Part shown: piece after piece, positions 33,616 to 45,244 of the stretch
How the letters are laid out: each line of letters opens with the position of its first letter
How positions within the stretch are numbered: position 1 is the stretch's first letter
Assembly (NCBI GenBank): GCA_965153355.1
Contig: OZ231126.1
Span: 53,444,001 to 53,508,000 of the forward strand
Direction: 5' to 3'
Length of the DNA: 64,000 nt
Source: Flaccisagitta enflata
Taxonomy: Eukaryota; Chaetognatha; Sagittoidea; Aphragmophora
The notes under the pieces: model-generated
What the model was told of the DNA's origin: nothing
The model's database searches: none
The model's input: only the letters and a program-made list of their open reading frames with translations
Position numbers and translations under genes: made by a program

Positions 33616-33929
33616 CAGGGAGCTTAAGGAAGTGAAGGGCCAAAATTGTCAAAAAACACTGGAACTTTACTATTCTGACATATTTATTTATGCTAAACAC
33701 GAATCTGACCTCTATTTTGAAATATTTTTTAGGCCCCCCTTTCAAAAATCCATTTTTTTTTGCAATTTTTGGGGTAAAAATGCACTTTTTGGCTATTTGG
33801 AGTACACTGTTGTCGCCTAGTTGCGTTTTTCAGACAAACCTAACAAGAACTGAAGTCAATACACAGTTTACAAGAATTTTGCGGCCATATGGGGACTGTA
33901 AATCGCCAAAAACAGGCCAAAAATAGCTT

Positions 33930-34610
33930 AAAACAGCCAAAAACAGCATTTTTTTCTGAAATATCAGTGTTTATTAAAAATTTCTTGTCAATCACTTTCA
34001 ATTAAGTCAAAACCAGGACAAATTTACTTATTGATAGCTTTGGACACTGCTACCGGGATCATAACAGGCCAAAAACAGGCCAAAAATAGCTTAAAATGGC
34101 CAAAATTGGCATTTTCATCAAGTAGATCATTGATTTTTAGAATTTTTTTCACTAATCTCACTCAAAGCAGTCAGAACTAGGTCAAATATACTCAATGAGA
34201 GCTTTGGACACTGATACAGGGGTCATACAAGGCCAAGAAGAGGCCAAAAATGGCTCGAAATGGCAAAAATTGGCAATTTCATTAAAAAGATCATTGTTAT
34301 CCAGAATTTTTTTGCCAATCTCACTCAATCCAGTCAGAACTAGGTCAGATGTACTCATTGAGAGCTTAGGAAACCGCTATCAGGATCATAACAGGCCAAA
34401 AACAGGCCTAAAATGGCATAAAATGGCCAAAATTGGCATTTTCATTCAAAAGATCATTGTTATCCAGTATTTTTTCACCAGTCTCACTCAATCCAGTCAG
34501 AACAAGGTCAGATATATTCATTGAGAGCTTTGGAAACTGATGCCGGGACTATAACAGACCAAAAACAGGCCTCCAATGGCCTAAAATGGCCAAAATTGGC
34601 ATTGTCATCT
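33930..34610 (-). repeat. 162-bp satellite units, left arm
   Basis: About four degenerate units. They are recognised by CTCAATGAGAGCTTTGG-like sequence and runs of GGCCAAAA, reverse to those at 41030-41600 and 46430-47010. This repeat forms the arm of the giant foldback. Confidence 0.85.
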
Positions 34611-34914
34611 CTCCAAAGACTCAAATCTACCTTCTTAGACTTTAAATTAGCCCTCTGTATCCTCTATCTCCTGGATGAACTTACAATAAACTGTACTTGA
34701 GCAGCTCATCCCAAGTAGGAAAGTTAGTTGAGATTAAGATGATCGAGTTTGTGTACCAATTGCCATGGACAGGACAAGAGGAAAAATACGATGAGTTGTA
34801 AATTACTCTGAGCAGAAGAATTCTAAAGAACTTAGATTTGCCATTTTGGCCCGTTTTTTGCTCGATTTTGTTCTGCTGTGACCCCAGTGTTCAATAGTCG
34901 CAAAAGCGTTAGAT

Positions 34915-35967
34915 GGTCAGCGGTACCCGTTGCCCCTCTGTGAGTGGCTTTGGGTGTGAGGAAGTTAGAGGGGCAGCGGCCCCGAAGAGGCCGATGACTT
35001 ATGCTGCTTTTATTTGAGCCTCAAAGCTGGAATTAGGGCCTGGAGGCTGGAATTGGGGCCCTGAGGCTAGGATTTGAGTCCAGAGGCTGGGATTTGAGCT
35101 TCGAGGCTGGGATTTGAGCCTGGAGGCTAGGATTTGGGCCTCAAGACTGGGATTTGAGCTCTGAGGCTGGGATTTGAGATTTGAAGCTGGCATTTGAGCC
35201 TCGAGACTTGGACCTGAGCTTCAAAGCTTGAGTTTGAGCCTCGAGGCTGGGACTTGCGCCTTGAGGCTGGGATTTGAGCCTCAAGGCTGGGATTTGAGCT
35301 TCAAAGCTGGGATTTGAGCCTCAAAGTTGGGATTTGAGCCTTGAGGCTAGGATTTGGGCCTAAGGAGAGGGGGGGACGGAGGAGAAGAAGAAGGAGAAGG
35401 AGAAGGAGAAGAATAAGGAGAAATTTCCCCTATGTGTGCAAAGGTCATCAGCCCAAATAAGACAAGACAAGACACGGGGACGCTCCTGATTGAGTCTCTC
35501 TCCATAAGTCTCTTCCTTTTTGTGCAGCGGCCCCAAAGGGGACGATGTCCTGTAGAACACAGGGGGACTTTCGTTCGTCTGTTCGTGCGTTCGTTCGCTC
35601 GTTCGTGCGTCCCCCCAGGCCCTCTCAGGGCTGAAATTTACCCTCTCAGACCTGAAACATGCATTTTCAGGCCTTGAATCTGCCCTCTCAGGCCTGAAAT
35701 CTGCACTCTCAGGTCTGAAATCCGCCCTCTCAGGCCCTCTCAGGCCCTCTCAGGCCTTATGTTTCCCCTCCTAGCCTGAGAGGGCAGATTTTAGACCTGA
35801 GAGGGCAGATTTCAAGCCTGAGAGGGCCTGGGGGAGATGGACGGACAAATGAACGAACAAAAGTCCCCTTGTGTTCTACAGGACATCGTCCCCTTCGGGG
35901 CCGCTGCCCTGCTTCCCCTCACTCCAATTCACAATCAGGCAAAGCAGGGCAACGGGTATCGCTGACC
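34915..35967. mobile_element. GGTCAGCGG-type inverted-repeat element
   Basis: Bounded by GGTCAGCGGTACCCGTTGCC and its inverse (GGCAACGGGTATCGCTGACC, one mismatch). It contains a ~20-bp minisatellite based on GAGGCTGGGATTTGAGCCT (35000-35360) and an inner hairpin (35525-35911). It may be the fourth insertion in the giant foldback. Related starts occur near 20038. Confidence 0.65.
35525..35911. repeat. Foldback hairpin of the GCAGCGGCCCC family
   Basis: GCAGCGGCCCCAAAGGGGAC at the left is mirrored by GTCCCCTTCGGGGCCGCTGC at the right. The arms extend through GATGTCCTGTAGAACACA. Between them is a CTCTCAGGCCTGAAAT minisatellite. Confidence 0.8.
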
Positions 35968-36169
35968 ACATATTGCCCTTGGGCGACCTGTTGCCAATTC
36001 TTCTTCTTCCTTTTCCTCTCCATTGCTCTCTCTTTCCCTCTGTCTCCCTATTCTCATTTCTAATCTTTCTTAGCCTGAAGAAGGTCGATGTCTTGATCGA
36101 AAATTCGAGTTTTTGTGTCTCAATTTCGCATTTCCAAGTTGTATGACAATTTGCACTCAATACAATATA

Positions 36170-36452
36170 ACATCAATTTTGGCCATTTTAGGCCATTTTT
36201 GGCCTGTTACAGTCCCAGTAACAGTTTCTAAAGCTTTCGATGAGTATATTTGACCTTGTTCTGACTGGATTGAGTGAGATTGGTAAAAAACTTTCAATTA
36301 ACAATGACCTGCGTGATGAAAATGCCAATTTTGGTCATTTCAGGCCATCATGGCCTGTTCTTGGCCCGTTATGACCCCAGTATCAGTGTCCAGAGCTCTC
36401 AATGGATATATTTGTCCTAGTTCTGACTGGATATAGTGAGATTACAAAGATA
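36170..36452 (+). repeat. 162-bp satellite units, interrupted by the 4.6-kb foldback
   Basis: Units carry GGCCATTTTTGGCCTGTT, AAGCTTTCGATGAGTATATT and CTAGTTCTGACTGGAT. The array resumes at 41030 after the nested element. Confidence 0.85.
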
Positions 36453-37839
36453 CAGGGAATACCGCGCCAACCGGGACAAAAGAAAACAACAGATTTTCTC
36501 TTCTGAAAATGAAAAATTTGATTTGAAAACAGATTCTGGTAGATCTTTCAAACCGATTTTATATCATCAAGAAAAATTATGACTGAATAGAACACTGAAA
36601 GTACACGAAAAAATGGAAAAAAAGCCCGAATTTGACAAATTTCTTATAAATTCTTCCAAAAATTTGTGAAATATTTTAATTGTACACTTTTATTGTTTAC
36701 TATTGCAACAAAGATTGGATGAAAAAACTTGGAATTGTCTTAAATTGAATGGGCAATCAATATAGTTTCATAAAAAAGTTTTAAAAACTGATATCGTTGA
36801 AATTTGTCACTCAATTGAAGAAAGAAAAATCAAAAATCCAATCTTTTTATCGTGAAAATCAGTAAAACCTTCAAAAATTATTAAAAGTAGGCAAAATAAA
36901 TGGCAGAGTATGAAACTTCATCGAAATATCTATCATTCAAGACCAATCCCAGCATAGTACAGTACCGGAATCAAAGAACTGGTGATAAGGAGGGAAGCCA
37001 TATCTCTCCAATTACAAGGATATGAGATCTGAAATTTTTCTGTGGTGTGCACCTATAGTACCCCCACCCCCCGTAAGGGTTTGGAGCTGTTCCGGGCATT
37101 TTTTGTTTTTGGTTGTCAAAAATTTTTTATTTCTTAAAATCACTATTGTAGGCCAAAAAATTCGTTTCAAAATTTTATTTTTATGTTACATGTAGTCAAT
37201 ACGCAGAGCTACAAATTTCATTTTTTGAAAAATATTATTGGCCAATTTTTAAGGGAATGGCACTAAAAAAACAAAAATTTCAAAAAAATGAAAAATTGCT
37301 ATATTTTCTAAAATAATTGGCTTAGCATAATAATTTTTGGCATGGAAGTAGTCCTGAGAACCTTTCATGTGTATGCAAAATTTCAACTCCCATACTTGAA
37401 TTTTAAAGAAGTTATAAGATTTTGAAATTTTGATAATTTTTGGTAAAAAACATTTTTTCTTATAAAATTTTTTTTTGTGAACCATTTTTTATGAAATTTC
37501 ATAGACAAACAAAGTAATTGATATTTTTTTGCTTCCAAAAAAAATTTGGGCACTGCGACCCCTTAAAAAAAAATTTTTTTTCTTAAAAATTGCCAAAATT
37601 GGCTATTTTTCTAGGTTGAATAAAAACTGTTCCTGTTATCCGATCAACTTCATTTTTGGAGGGATTATCAACCTACATCTGCAGTAACTATGTTTCAAAT
37701 TTCAAGTAAATCGGATATTTCGTTCCAGAGATATTCAAGTTCAAAGTGGAAAGGGCGAGCTAAAATCAATGTTTCTGTGGTATTTAAATGATAAGTCTTT
37801 ATTGACGGTTAGCTACAAGTGTCTCAAAAAGGTAATGTT

Positions 37840-38982
37840 TAATCGATATGTTGCAAAAATTGTTGCAAATAGGTGTGGAATATGTCCCTGCAGCATAACC
37901 AACCAAAATTTTTGGATTTCACAGTCTCTAAATAAATAGGCACCAAAAAAACTGCAAAAAATGCCGTTTTTGCCACATTTTCAGGGTGTGACGCATATAA
38001 AACGACATCCCCATCCCCAAATTTTTTGTGGCATAGTAGTCCATGATAGGACAGATGTCCCACCAAAAATTTATTCATTTCCGTCACGCTTTGAGCACAA
38101 AAATTTTGGTTTAAAATAGCAAAAAATGCAATTTTTTGAATTTTTTAAGCTGTTTTTGGGGTGTTATGCATATTAAACGACATCCCCATCCCCAAATTTC
38201 TTGTGGCATAGTAGTCCATGATAGGACAGATGTCCCACCCAAAATTTATTCATTTCCGTCACGCTTTAAGCATAAAAATTTTGGTTAAAAATGGCAAAAA
38301 ATGTGATTTTTTAAATTTTTTAAGCTGTTTTTGGGGTGTAATGCATATTAAACGACATCCCCATCTCCAAATTTTTTGTGGCGTAGTAGTCCATGATAGG
38401 ACAGATGTCCCCCAAAAAATTTGTTCATTTCCGTCAGGCTTTAAGCATAAACATTTTGGTTAAAAATGGCAAAAAATGCGATTTTTTGTATTTTTTAAGC
38501 TGTTTTTGGGGTGTTATGCATATTAAACGACATCCCCATCCCCAAATTTCTTGTGGTATAGTAGTCCATGATAGGACAGATGTCCCACTCAAAATTTATT
38601 CATTTCCGTCACGCTTTAAGCATAAAAATTTTGGTTAAAAATGGCAAAAAATGTGATTTTTTTAATTTTTTAAGCTGTTTTTGGGGTGTAATGCACATTA
38701 AACGACATCCCCATTTCCAAATTTTTTGTGGCGTAGTAGTCCATGATAGGACAGATGTCCCCCCAAAAATTTGTTCATTTCCGTCACGCTTTAAGCATAA
38801 ACATTTTGGATAAAATGGCAAAAAATGCGATTTTTTTTATTTTTTAAGCTGTTTTTGGGGTGTAATGCATATTAAACGACATCCCCATCTCAAATTTTTG
38901 TGCCATAGTAGTCCATGATAGGACAGATGTCCCCAAAAAAATTTATTCATTTCCGTCACGCTTTAAGCAAAAAAATTTGATA
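37840..38982 (+). repeat. 175-bp tandem repeats, left arm of foldback core
   Basis: Six units marked by CCATGATAGGACAGATGTCC at about 38041, 38216, 38391, 38566, 38741 and 38913; the period is 175 bp with one 172. Each holds CATTTCCGTCACGCTTTAAG and AAACGACATCCCCATC. Confidence 0.92.
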
Positions 38983-39720
38983 AATTTTTGGGGGGACATC
39001 TGTCCTATCATGGACTACTATGCCACAAAAAGTTTGGGGATGGGGATGTCGTTTAATATGCATAACGCCCCAAAAACAGCTTAAATAATTCAAAAAATCA
39101 CATTTTTTGCCATTTTTAACCAAAATTTTTGTGCTTAAAGCATGACAGAAATGAATAAATTTTTGGGGGGACATCTGTCCTATCATGGACTAGTATGCCA
39201 CAAAAGATTTGGGGATAGGGATGTCGTTTAATATACATTACACCCCAAGAACAGCTCAAAAAATTCAAAAGAATGTTTTTTTGCCATTTTAAACCAAAAT
39301 TTTTGTGCTTAAAACGTGACGGAAATGAATAAATTTTTTGGGGGACATCTGTCCTATCATGGACTACTATGCCACAAAAAGTTTGGGATGGGGGTGTCGT
39401 TTAATATGCATTACACCCCAAAAACAGCTTAAAAAATTCAAAAAATCGCATCTTTTGCCATTTTAAATCAAAATTTTTAAAAGCGTGACGGAAATGAATA
39501 AATATTTTGAGGACATCTGTCCTATCATGGACTACTATGCCACAAAAAAATTGGGGATGGGGATGTCGTTTAATATGCATTACACCCCAAAAACAGCTTT
39601 AAAAATTCAAAAAATCGCATTTTTTGCTATTTTAAACCAAAATTTTTGTGCTCAAAGCGTGACGGAAATGAATAAATTTTGGGGGACATCTGTCCTATCA
39701 TGACTACCTCTATGAAATTG
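38983..39720 (-). repeat. 175-bp tandem repeats, right arm of foldback core
   Basis: The same unit inverted, marked by GGACATCTGTCCTATCATGG near 38994, 39169, 39344, 39511 and 39684. The turn-round between the arms is only a few tens of bases. Confidence 0.92.
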
Positions 39721-41029
39721 GATGGAGATGTCGTTTAATATGCATTACACCCCAAAATGTGGCAAAAATGCCAAAAAAGGCATTTTTGGCGTTTTTTTGG
39801 TGCCTTTTTTTAGAGATTATAAAGTCCAAAAATTTTGGTTGGTTATGCTGCAAGGACATATTCAACACCTATTTGCAACAATTTTGAAGTGACTTTATTT
39901 ATATCGATGAAACGTTACCTTTTTGAGAAACTTGTAGCTAACCGTCAATGAAGACTCATCATTAGAATACCACAGAAACAGTGATTTTAGCTCGCCCTTT
40001 TACTTTGAACTTGAATATCTCCGGAACGAATTATCCGATTTACTTAAAATTTGAAACATAGTTACTGCAGATGTAGGTTGATAATCCTCCAATGATGATC
40101 GGATAACAGAACAGTTTTTATTCAACCTAGAAAAATAGCCAATTTTGGCAATTTTTGAGAAAAAAATTTTTTTAAGGGGTCGCAGTGCCCAAAGTTTTTT
40201 GAAGCAAAAATATCAATTACTTTGTTTGTCTATGAAATTTCATGAAAAATGGTTCAAAAAAAAATTTATAAGAAAAAATTTTTTACCAAAAATTATCAAA
40301 ATTTCAAAATCTTATAACTTCTTTAAAATTCAAGTATGGGAGTTGAAATTTGCATACACATGAAAGGTTCTCAGGACTACTTCCATGCCAAAAATTATTA
40401 TGCTAAGCCAATTATTTTAGAAAATATAGCAATTTTTCATTTTTTTGAAATTTTTGTTTTTTTAGTGCCATTCCCTTAAAAATTGGCCAAAAATATTTTT
40501 CAAAAAATGAAATTTGTAGCTCTGGGTATTGACTACATGTAGCATAAAAATAAAATTTTGAAACAAATTTTTAGGCCTACAATAGTGATTTTAAGAAATA
40601 AAAAATTTTTGACAACCAAAAACAAAAAATGCCCGGAACAGCTCCAAACCCTTACGGGGGGTGGGGGTACTATAGGTGCACACCACAGAAAAATTTCAGA
40701 TCTCATATCCTTGTAATTGGAGAGATATGGCTTCCCTCCTTATCACCAGTTCTTTGATTCCGGTACTGTAGCTCGATTGGTCTCGATTTGGCAAGAGAAT
40801 GAAGATATGTTGCTAAAACATCACAATCGCAAATTTTTGCAATTCCAAATATCATTATTTAGAAAAGAAGTAATACTGCCGCCAAAGGAATAGTCTCACC
40901 ATGACAAATTTTATAGGTAACAAAATCGGGGCTAAAACTCTCTCTGGAGCTGTTTTCAGAATTGATCCATCATATCAAGATGGAGAGATATGTCGTTTTC
41001 TTTCGTCCCGGTAGGTGGGGTATTCCCTG

Positions 41030-41600
41030 TATTCCAAATAATTATGATTTTTTATTTGAAAATATCAATTCTGGCCACTTTAGGCCATATATGGCCTGTT
41101 TTTGGCCTGTTGTGGCCCTGGTATCAATTTCCAAAGCTCTCTTTGAATATATTTGACTTAGTTCTGACTGGATGGAGTAAGATTAGCGAAAAAAATCTGA
41201 ATAAGAATGATCTGATGATGAAAATGCTGATTTTAACCATTTTAGGTCATATTTGGCGTGTTTTTGGCCTGGTATGACCCCTGTATCAGTATCCATAGCT
41301 CTCAATGAGTATATTTGACCTATTTCTTACTGGATTGAATGAGATTAGCGAAAAATTCAGAATAACAATGATCTGTTTAATGGAAATGCTGATTTTGGCT
41401 ATTTTGGGCCATTTCTGGCCTGTTTTTGGCCTGTTATGACCCTCGTTGCAATGTTCAAAGCTCTCAATGACTATATTTGACATAGTTCTGGCTGGATTGA
41501 ATGAGACTAGCGAAAAAATTCTAAATAACAATGATCTAATTGATTAAAATGCCGATTTTTGCCATTTCAGGCCATTTTTGGCCCGTTTTTGGCCTATTAT
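41030..41600 (+). repeat. 162-bp satellite units, central array
   Basis: The anchor AGCTCT falls at 41135, 41297 and 41459, a regular period of 162 bp. Another unit at 42240-42288 is the one split by the Penelope element. Confidence 0.9.
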
Positions 41601-41704
41601 GACCCCCATACATCAGGGAAAAATTGTGTCGGAATTTATAAAAATCTTTTTTTAATTTTATGTTAAATAAAAGTGAATTCTGAGCGTAGTAAAAGCTTCT
41701 TTAA

Positions 41705-41849
41705 CTTTTTAGTCGCGGACACGCGACTCTACACCTTGCCGTGTCGGTCCGTCGGTCCGTCCGTAACATTTCTGAATTGCGAGCGGTTTTCGCATTGCCG
41801 CTCCTGCCAAACCGTCCGCGACTGTATTGCCGTGTATCCGGCCTTGTTT
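41705..41849 (-). repeat. Dispersed hairpin element, A type, full
   Basis: TTTTTAGTCGCGGACACGCG, CTACACCTTGCCGTGTCGG, TCCTGCCAAACCGTCCGCG, GTGTATCCGGCCTTGTTT. It lies in the spacer of the giant foldback. Confidence 0.87.
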
Positions 41850-42320
41850 AAGTATCTCAACCAAACGCCAGTGATAAAAATTAGTTTGGCGCCTTAAAAA
41901 AAAAATGAAACCACAATTTTTTTCACCTATCTTAACTCATATGATCATGGGCCACTATAATATGCGAGTTGACCACAATAAGGGCAATTTGTTGAAAAAA
42001 TCGCATCAGTCAAAGTTATCCTCTGACCCTCTGCGTTCAAGAGAGAAATACCTTTTCAGACTCCTTATCAACATTGTAGCTGTTTTCTTGATGAATCACC
42101 GTGAAGCTGACGCATGCTGGTTTTTCTTTTTGTATATTCTTTTTGTGTTTTATCAAACAAGAAAAAAAATCCTGAGCTTTTTGCGTTGAATCTCACCTAT
42201 TCTGTAAGCGATTTCAGAAACACACTCTTCTTTACAATATGTTAGGGTCCAAAGCTCTCAATGAATATATTTATCCTAGTTCTGACTTATTATATAAAAT
42301 ATTATATTATATATTATATC

Positions 42321-42392
<72 letters not shown>

Positions 42393-42398
<6 letters not shown>

Positions 42399-42456
42399 GA
42401 AAATAACTAGTACAGACTAGTATCTCAATGTCGTTGGGGTATGGAAGAAGAAACGA
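42393..42456 (-). repeat. PLE terminal repeat, 3' copy
   Basis: 64 bp, identical to 46312-46375 except for one base (T/C in TAGTACAG versus TAGCACAG). On its outer side is (TA)n (about 42325-42392). The near-identity suggests a recent insertion. Confidence 0.9.
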
Positions 42457-42803
42457 GGGTGCACGTTTAGAAAAACTTTTTTCATCATGATAACATAAAA
42501 ATGTCAAACATCTAACATGTTTCGCATAATAGCTCTTCAAGAGATGATCTGTAGCAACAAAAGAGACAGAAAATGAAATATAAATTCATAATCCAATGAA
42601 AGACGAAGAAATATCACATTTGATTTTCTATAGATTTTTTTCATTCACAAAATCCATGATAAATCCTTGAGTTTGTAGGAGAGGAAATAATGAATGAAGA
42701 GAGAGAGTCTCTGCAAGTGGTAGCAGGCTCTAAGACCAGTCAAAGGTCAAAGAATTATTGTCACCAGGTGGACAACAGACAAAAGGACATCTGTTTAGTG
42801 CAC

Positions 42804-43634
42804 TCATTTACCAAGCTTGGATTCGTTGAGAGCTGGTTTGAATTTTTGTATGAAATATGTCTCATACTGAAGTATGGTTTGGTGACCGCGATTTGTGCTC
42901 TTGATTTTAAAAAAAGGCGTAATTAAGTAGTGACCTTTTCCACAGTTAGCAAGATGCTCATGTACGCCTTGGGTGTGGTATTTTTTGTCACTGATAGCCC
43001 TTCTATAGTCGCCGTTTCGTTCCCTTACTGACCTTTCCGTTTGGCCAATATAGTTGAGTCCACACGTTTGGCACGTAAGGGCGTAAAGAATATTCATGGT
43101 ATCACAATTGAAATGCCATCGTAGTTCAAAAGGTTCATTAGAGCCATGAAAAAGAAAGGATGAACACTCATTAATGTTGTCACAACATTTACATGGCTGT
43201 CCTCTAGCTTTCCGTTTGATTTTACAGCATGCTGTTACACTCCCGGGAGTAGTATGAACCTGTCCCTCAAAACGAGGACGAAACAACAGCGATTTTAAGT
43301 TTGGAGGTTGCCGTCTGGCTGCAATGATTTTTCTGCCGTCCATGACTGATTTCATTCGTTCACTTGGTGCGAGTATGGAAGTGGATTGTCGAATTATGTC
43401 TAGGACTTGTGGGTTGGCAGAATTGTAAGTATGGACAAAAGGTAAAATCTTGTCTGTGGGTGGAATGTCTTGAGGCTGGAGGAGAGAATCACGATCAATC
43501 GATTTTGCTCTTTCTATGCCATTCAATATCACTGCAGTAGGATATTGTTTTTTCTCAAGATTGCCCTGTAACTCGCGTAGCCGTGTATCACGTCTTTGCG
43601 GCATAGATACAATTGTGTAGATCCTTCTCGCCAA
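42804..43634 (-). CDS. PLE thumb, Cys-rich linker and GIY-YIG endonuclease
   Basis: About 276 codons. It begins LARRIYTIVSMPQRRDTRL, continues through a Cys-rich linker (GQPCKCCDN), and ends in a GIY-YIG-like nuclease: LYALTCQTCGLNYIGQTERS, RERN, then KFKPALNE. The final Asn of the family is present. The usual His before RRAI is not. This domain is diagnostic for EN-containing PLEs, which use it to nick target DNA. Confidence 0.87.
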   Translation of the reverse strand: MARRIYTIVSMPQRRDTRLRELQGNLEKKQYPTAVILNGIERAKSIDRDSLLQPQDIPPTDKILPFVHTYNSANPQVLDIIRQSTSILAPSERMKSVMDGRKIIAARRQPPNLKSLLFRPRFEGQVHTTPGSVTACCKIKRKARGQPCKCCDNINECSSFLFHGSNEPFELRWHFNCDTMNILYALTCQTCGLNYIGQTERSVRERNGDYRRAISDKKYHTQGVHEHLANCGKGHYLITPFFKIKSTNRGHQTILQYETYFIQKFKPALNESKLGK

Positions 43635-43642
43635 CGAATTAT

Positions 43643-44236
43643 TTATATTAGTATATTAGTCAACGTTTTGTGTGGATGAAAACTGAAGAATGGCACATAA
43701 TTGTGGCTGTCAGTTGCTTTGTAGTAGATGTCTGTTTCCAATTCGTTAGAATCTGTCAAAGTGAAACGGACATCAAGAAATGGAAGTGATTTTCCCATTT
43801 CCATTGTAAACCGTATTTTTGGATCGAGGTTATTCATATCTCTTAAAAGGGAATATGGGTCTCCAAGAGAGCATCGCCATTTGAGAAAGATATCATCAAG
43901 GAAACGCTCAAGCATTTTTAGCACATATGCGGCATATGCTTCTCCATACGTATTTTGATTACGTTCGTGAAGTTGGCTCTCTAAATATCCTATAGCAAGA
44001 GACGAGTATGGTGGACTTTTGTGACTACCCATGGCGCAACCATGAGTCTGTTGGCGATATTCACCATCAAAGTATGAGACATTGTTTCTCAATACAAGAC
44101 GCGTCGCTTCAACTACAAAATCTGTCGGAATTCGAGCAGGAAGTAAATCCGGATATTTTTCGAGAAAATATGTTATCGCTTTGAGTCCAAGTGATTCACT
44201 TATGTTCATGTACATCGCCTCGACGTCCATGGACAA
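43643..44236 (-). CDS. PLE reverse transcriptase, palm domain
   Basis: About 197 codons in a different frame. It contains LSMDVEAMYMNIS (first catalytic Asp), GCAMGSHKSPPYS, the catalytic box RFLDDIFLKW (xDD) and SLPFLDVRF, all in the order seen in PLEs. It is interrupted at 43643 by an 8-bp tandem duplication of TATATTAG (43644-43651 and 43652-43659), which shifts the frame. Confidence 0.88.
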   Translation of the reverse strand: MSMDVEAMYMNISESLGLKAITYFLEKYPDLLPARIPTDFVVEATRLVLRNNVSYFDGEYRQQTHGCAMGSHKSPPYSSLAIGYLESQLHERNQNTYGEAYAAYVLKMLERFLDDIFLKWRCSLGDPYSLLRDMNNLDPKIRFTMEMGKSLPFLDVRFTLTDSNELETDIYYKATDSHNYVPFFSFHPHKTLTNILI

Positions 44237-44258
44237 AAGAACATAGTCTTCACTTTCA

Positions 44259-45209
44259 TCATTCTCCCATGCCGAGCAGGTCTATTGAGTCTCTAACATA
44301 ACTCGGCAATTTAAGCATGTATGGCTTTAAAAGGGTATCAATGAACATACTTAAATGTGATGTGGGAGATGCGGGGCCGCCGATTATTGGACGAACTTTT
44401 AAATCTGAAGGACAAGGCACAATGACGACTTCAGATTTTTGCTCCGATATGGCTCTCTTGATAATTTCACTCTTATGAACCTTAGGCAGGCCATGAAAAT
44501 TCGCTTCTTTCGAGTCAAATTTAGAGAGAAATTTTATCTCATCCTTAGTCAAATTATTTGCGTATTTCCTGCACAAAGACGTTATCTCCAAGAAAATTTC
44601 TTTGCTCTGACTATTTAGACAGGGTTCAAAATAATCTGGATTGTCAAATATGGATTTGACCATTTGGCGATAATGGTCAGCATCCAATTCAACAACCGAG
44701 CCACCTTTGTCGGCCGGCATGATGACGATTTTGTATGAACTCACCAACTCCTGTAATTCCTTAAGAGCTGATCGTTCAAATGGTGTGAGATTGTCTTTTT
44801 TGTTATTGGGTTGTATGGAATCTAAATTTGATGCCAATGATCCCAAGAAATCGCAGTATTTGTCTAAATATTCATCACGATCCGTAGGTGGTGTAAAGTG
44901 TGAGGGATTTTTTGCAATGGACTCGTTAGTACACTGTGTTCCATGAAAGAATTCTTTCAGACGTATTTGTCTACTGAATGATCTAATATCAGCCGATAGT
45001 TCGGTGTGGTTAGATGAGCGTGGAATTGGTGTAAACTTAAGGCCACGTTTTAAGAGAGCAATGTGTGCGGCCGTGAGTTGGATATGGGAACAATTTATAA
45101 TTGTTGGTTGTTTTTCTTCCGGCGATTCGGATGGTTCTTCCGCTTCCAAAAAAAACGGATTTGGCGCATCCTGTTCAGCAGAATTCGAAGCGGCGTCATT
45201 TTGTCCCAC
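44259..45209 (-). CDS. PLE reverse transcriptase, N-terminal part
   Basis: About 316 codons from a GTG; the frame is open further upstream across the end of ORF1 in the -1 frame. It contains ADKGGSVVELDADHY, HGLPKVHKSE, VRPIIGGPASPTSHLS and YVRDSIDLL, typical of the fingers region of Penelope-type reverse transcriptases. It stops at 44259 because of a one-base frameshift. The sequence continues as the 43643-44236 frame. Confidence 0.85.
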   Translation of the reverse strand: MGQNDAASNSAEQDAPNPFFLEAEEPSESPEEKQPTIINCSHIQLTAAHIALLKRGLKFTPIPRSSNHTELSADIRSFSRQIRLKEFFHGTQCTNESIAKNPSHFTPPTDRDEYLDKYCDFLGSLASNLDSIQPNNKKDNLTPFERSALKELQELVSSYKIVIMPADKGGSVVELDADHYRQMVKSIFDNPDYFEPCLNSQSKEIFLEITSLCRKYANNLTKDEIKFLSKFDSKEANFHGLPKVHKSEIIKRAISEQKSEVVIVPCPSDLKVRPIIGGPASPTSHLSMFIDTLLKPYMLKLPSYVRDSIDLLGMGE

Positions 45210-45244
45210 TGCAGGGGATTGCTGACGATTAGCGTTGGAATCAT

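Larger units (their letters stand above)
36453..41029. mobile_element. 4.6-kb foldback element with 175-bp tandem core, TA target
   Basis: The terminal inverted repeat is CAGGGAATACC..CC.ACCGGGAC, with TA on both sides (36451-52, 41030-31). Nearly the whole length is an inverted duplication: 36453-37800 mirrors 39890-41029, and inside are 175-bp tandem units pointing toward each other with the axis near 38983. Removing it and one TA restores a normal 162-bp satellite unit, GAGATTACAAAGATATTCCA. No ORF of note. Confidence 0.85.

Noticed and set aside
42393-42456. Hammerhead ribozyme in the Penelope terminal repeat
   Set aside because: Such ribozymes are known in Penelope-like elements, but neither strand shows the CTGANGA core; only a GAAAC-like piece and a short hairpin are present.
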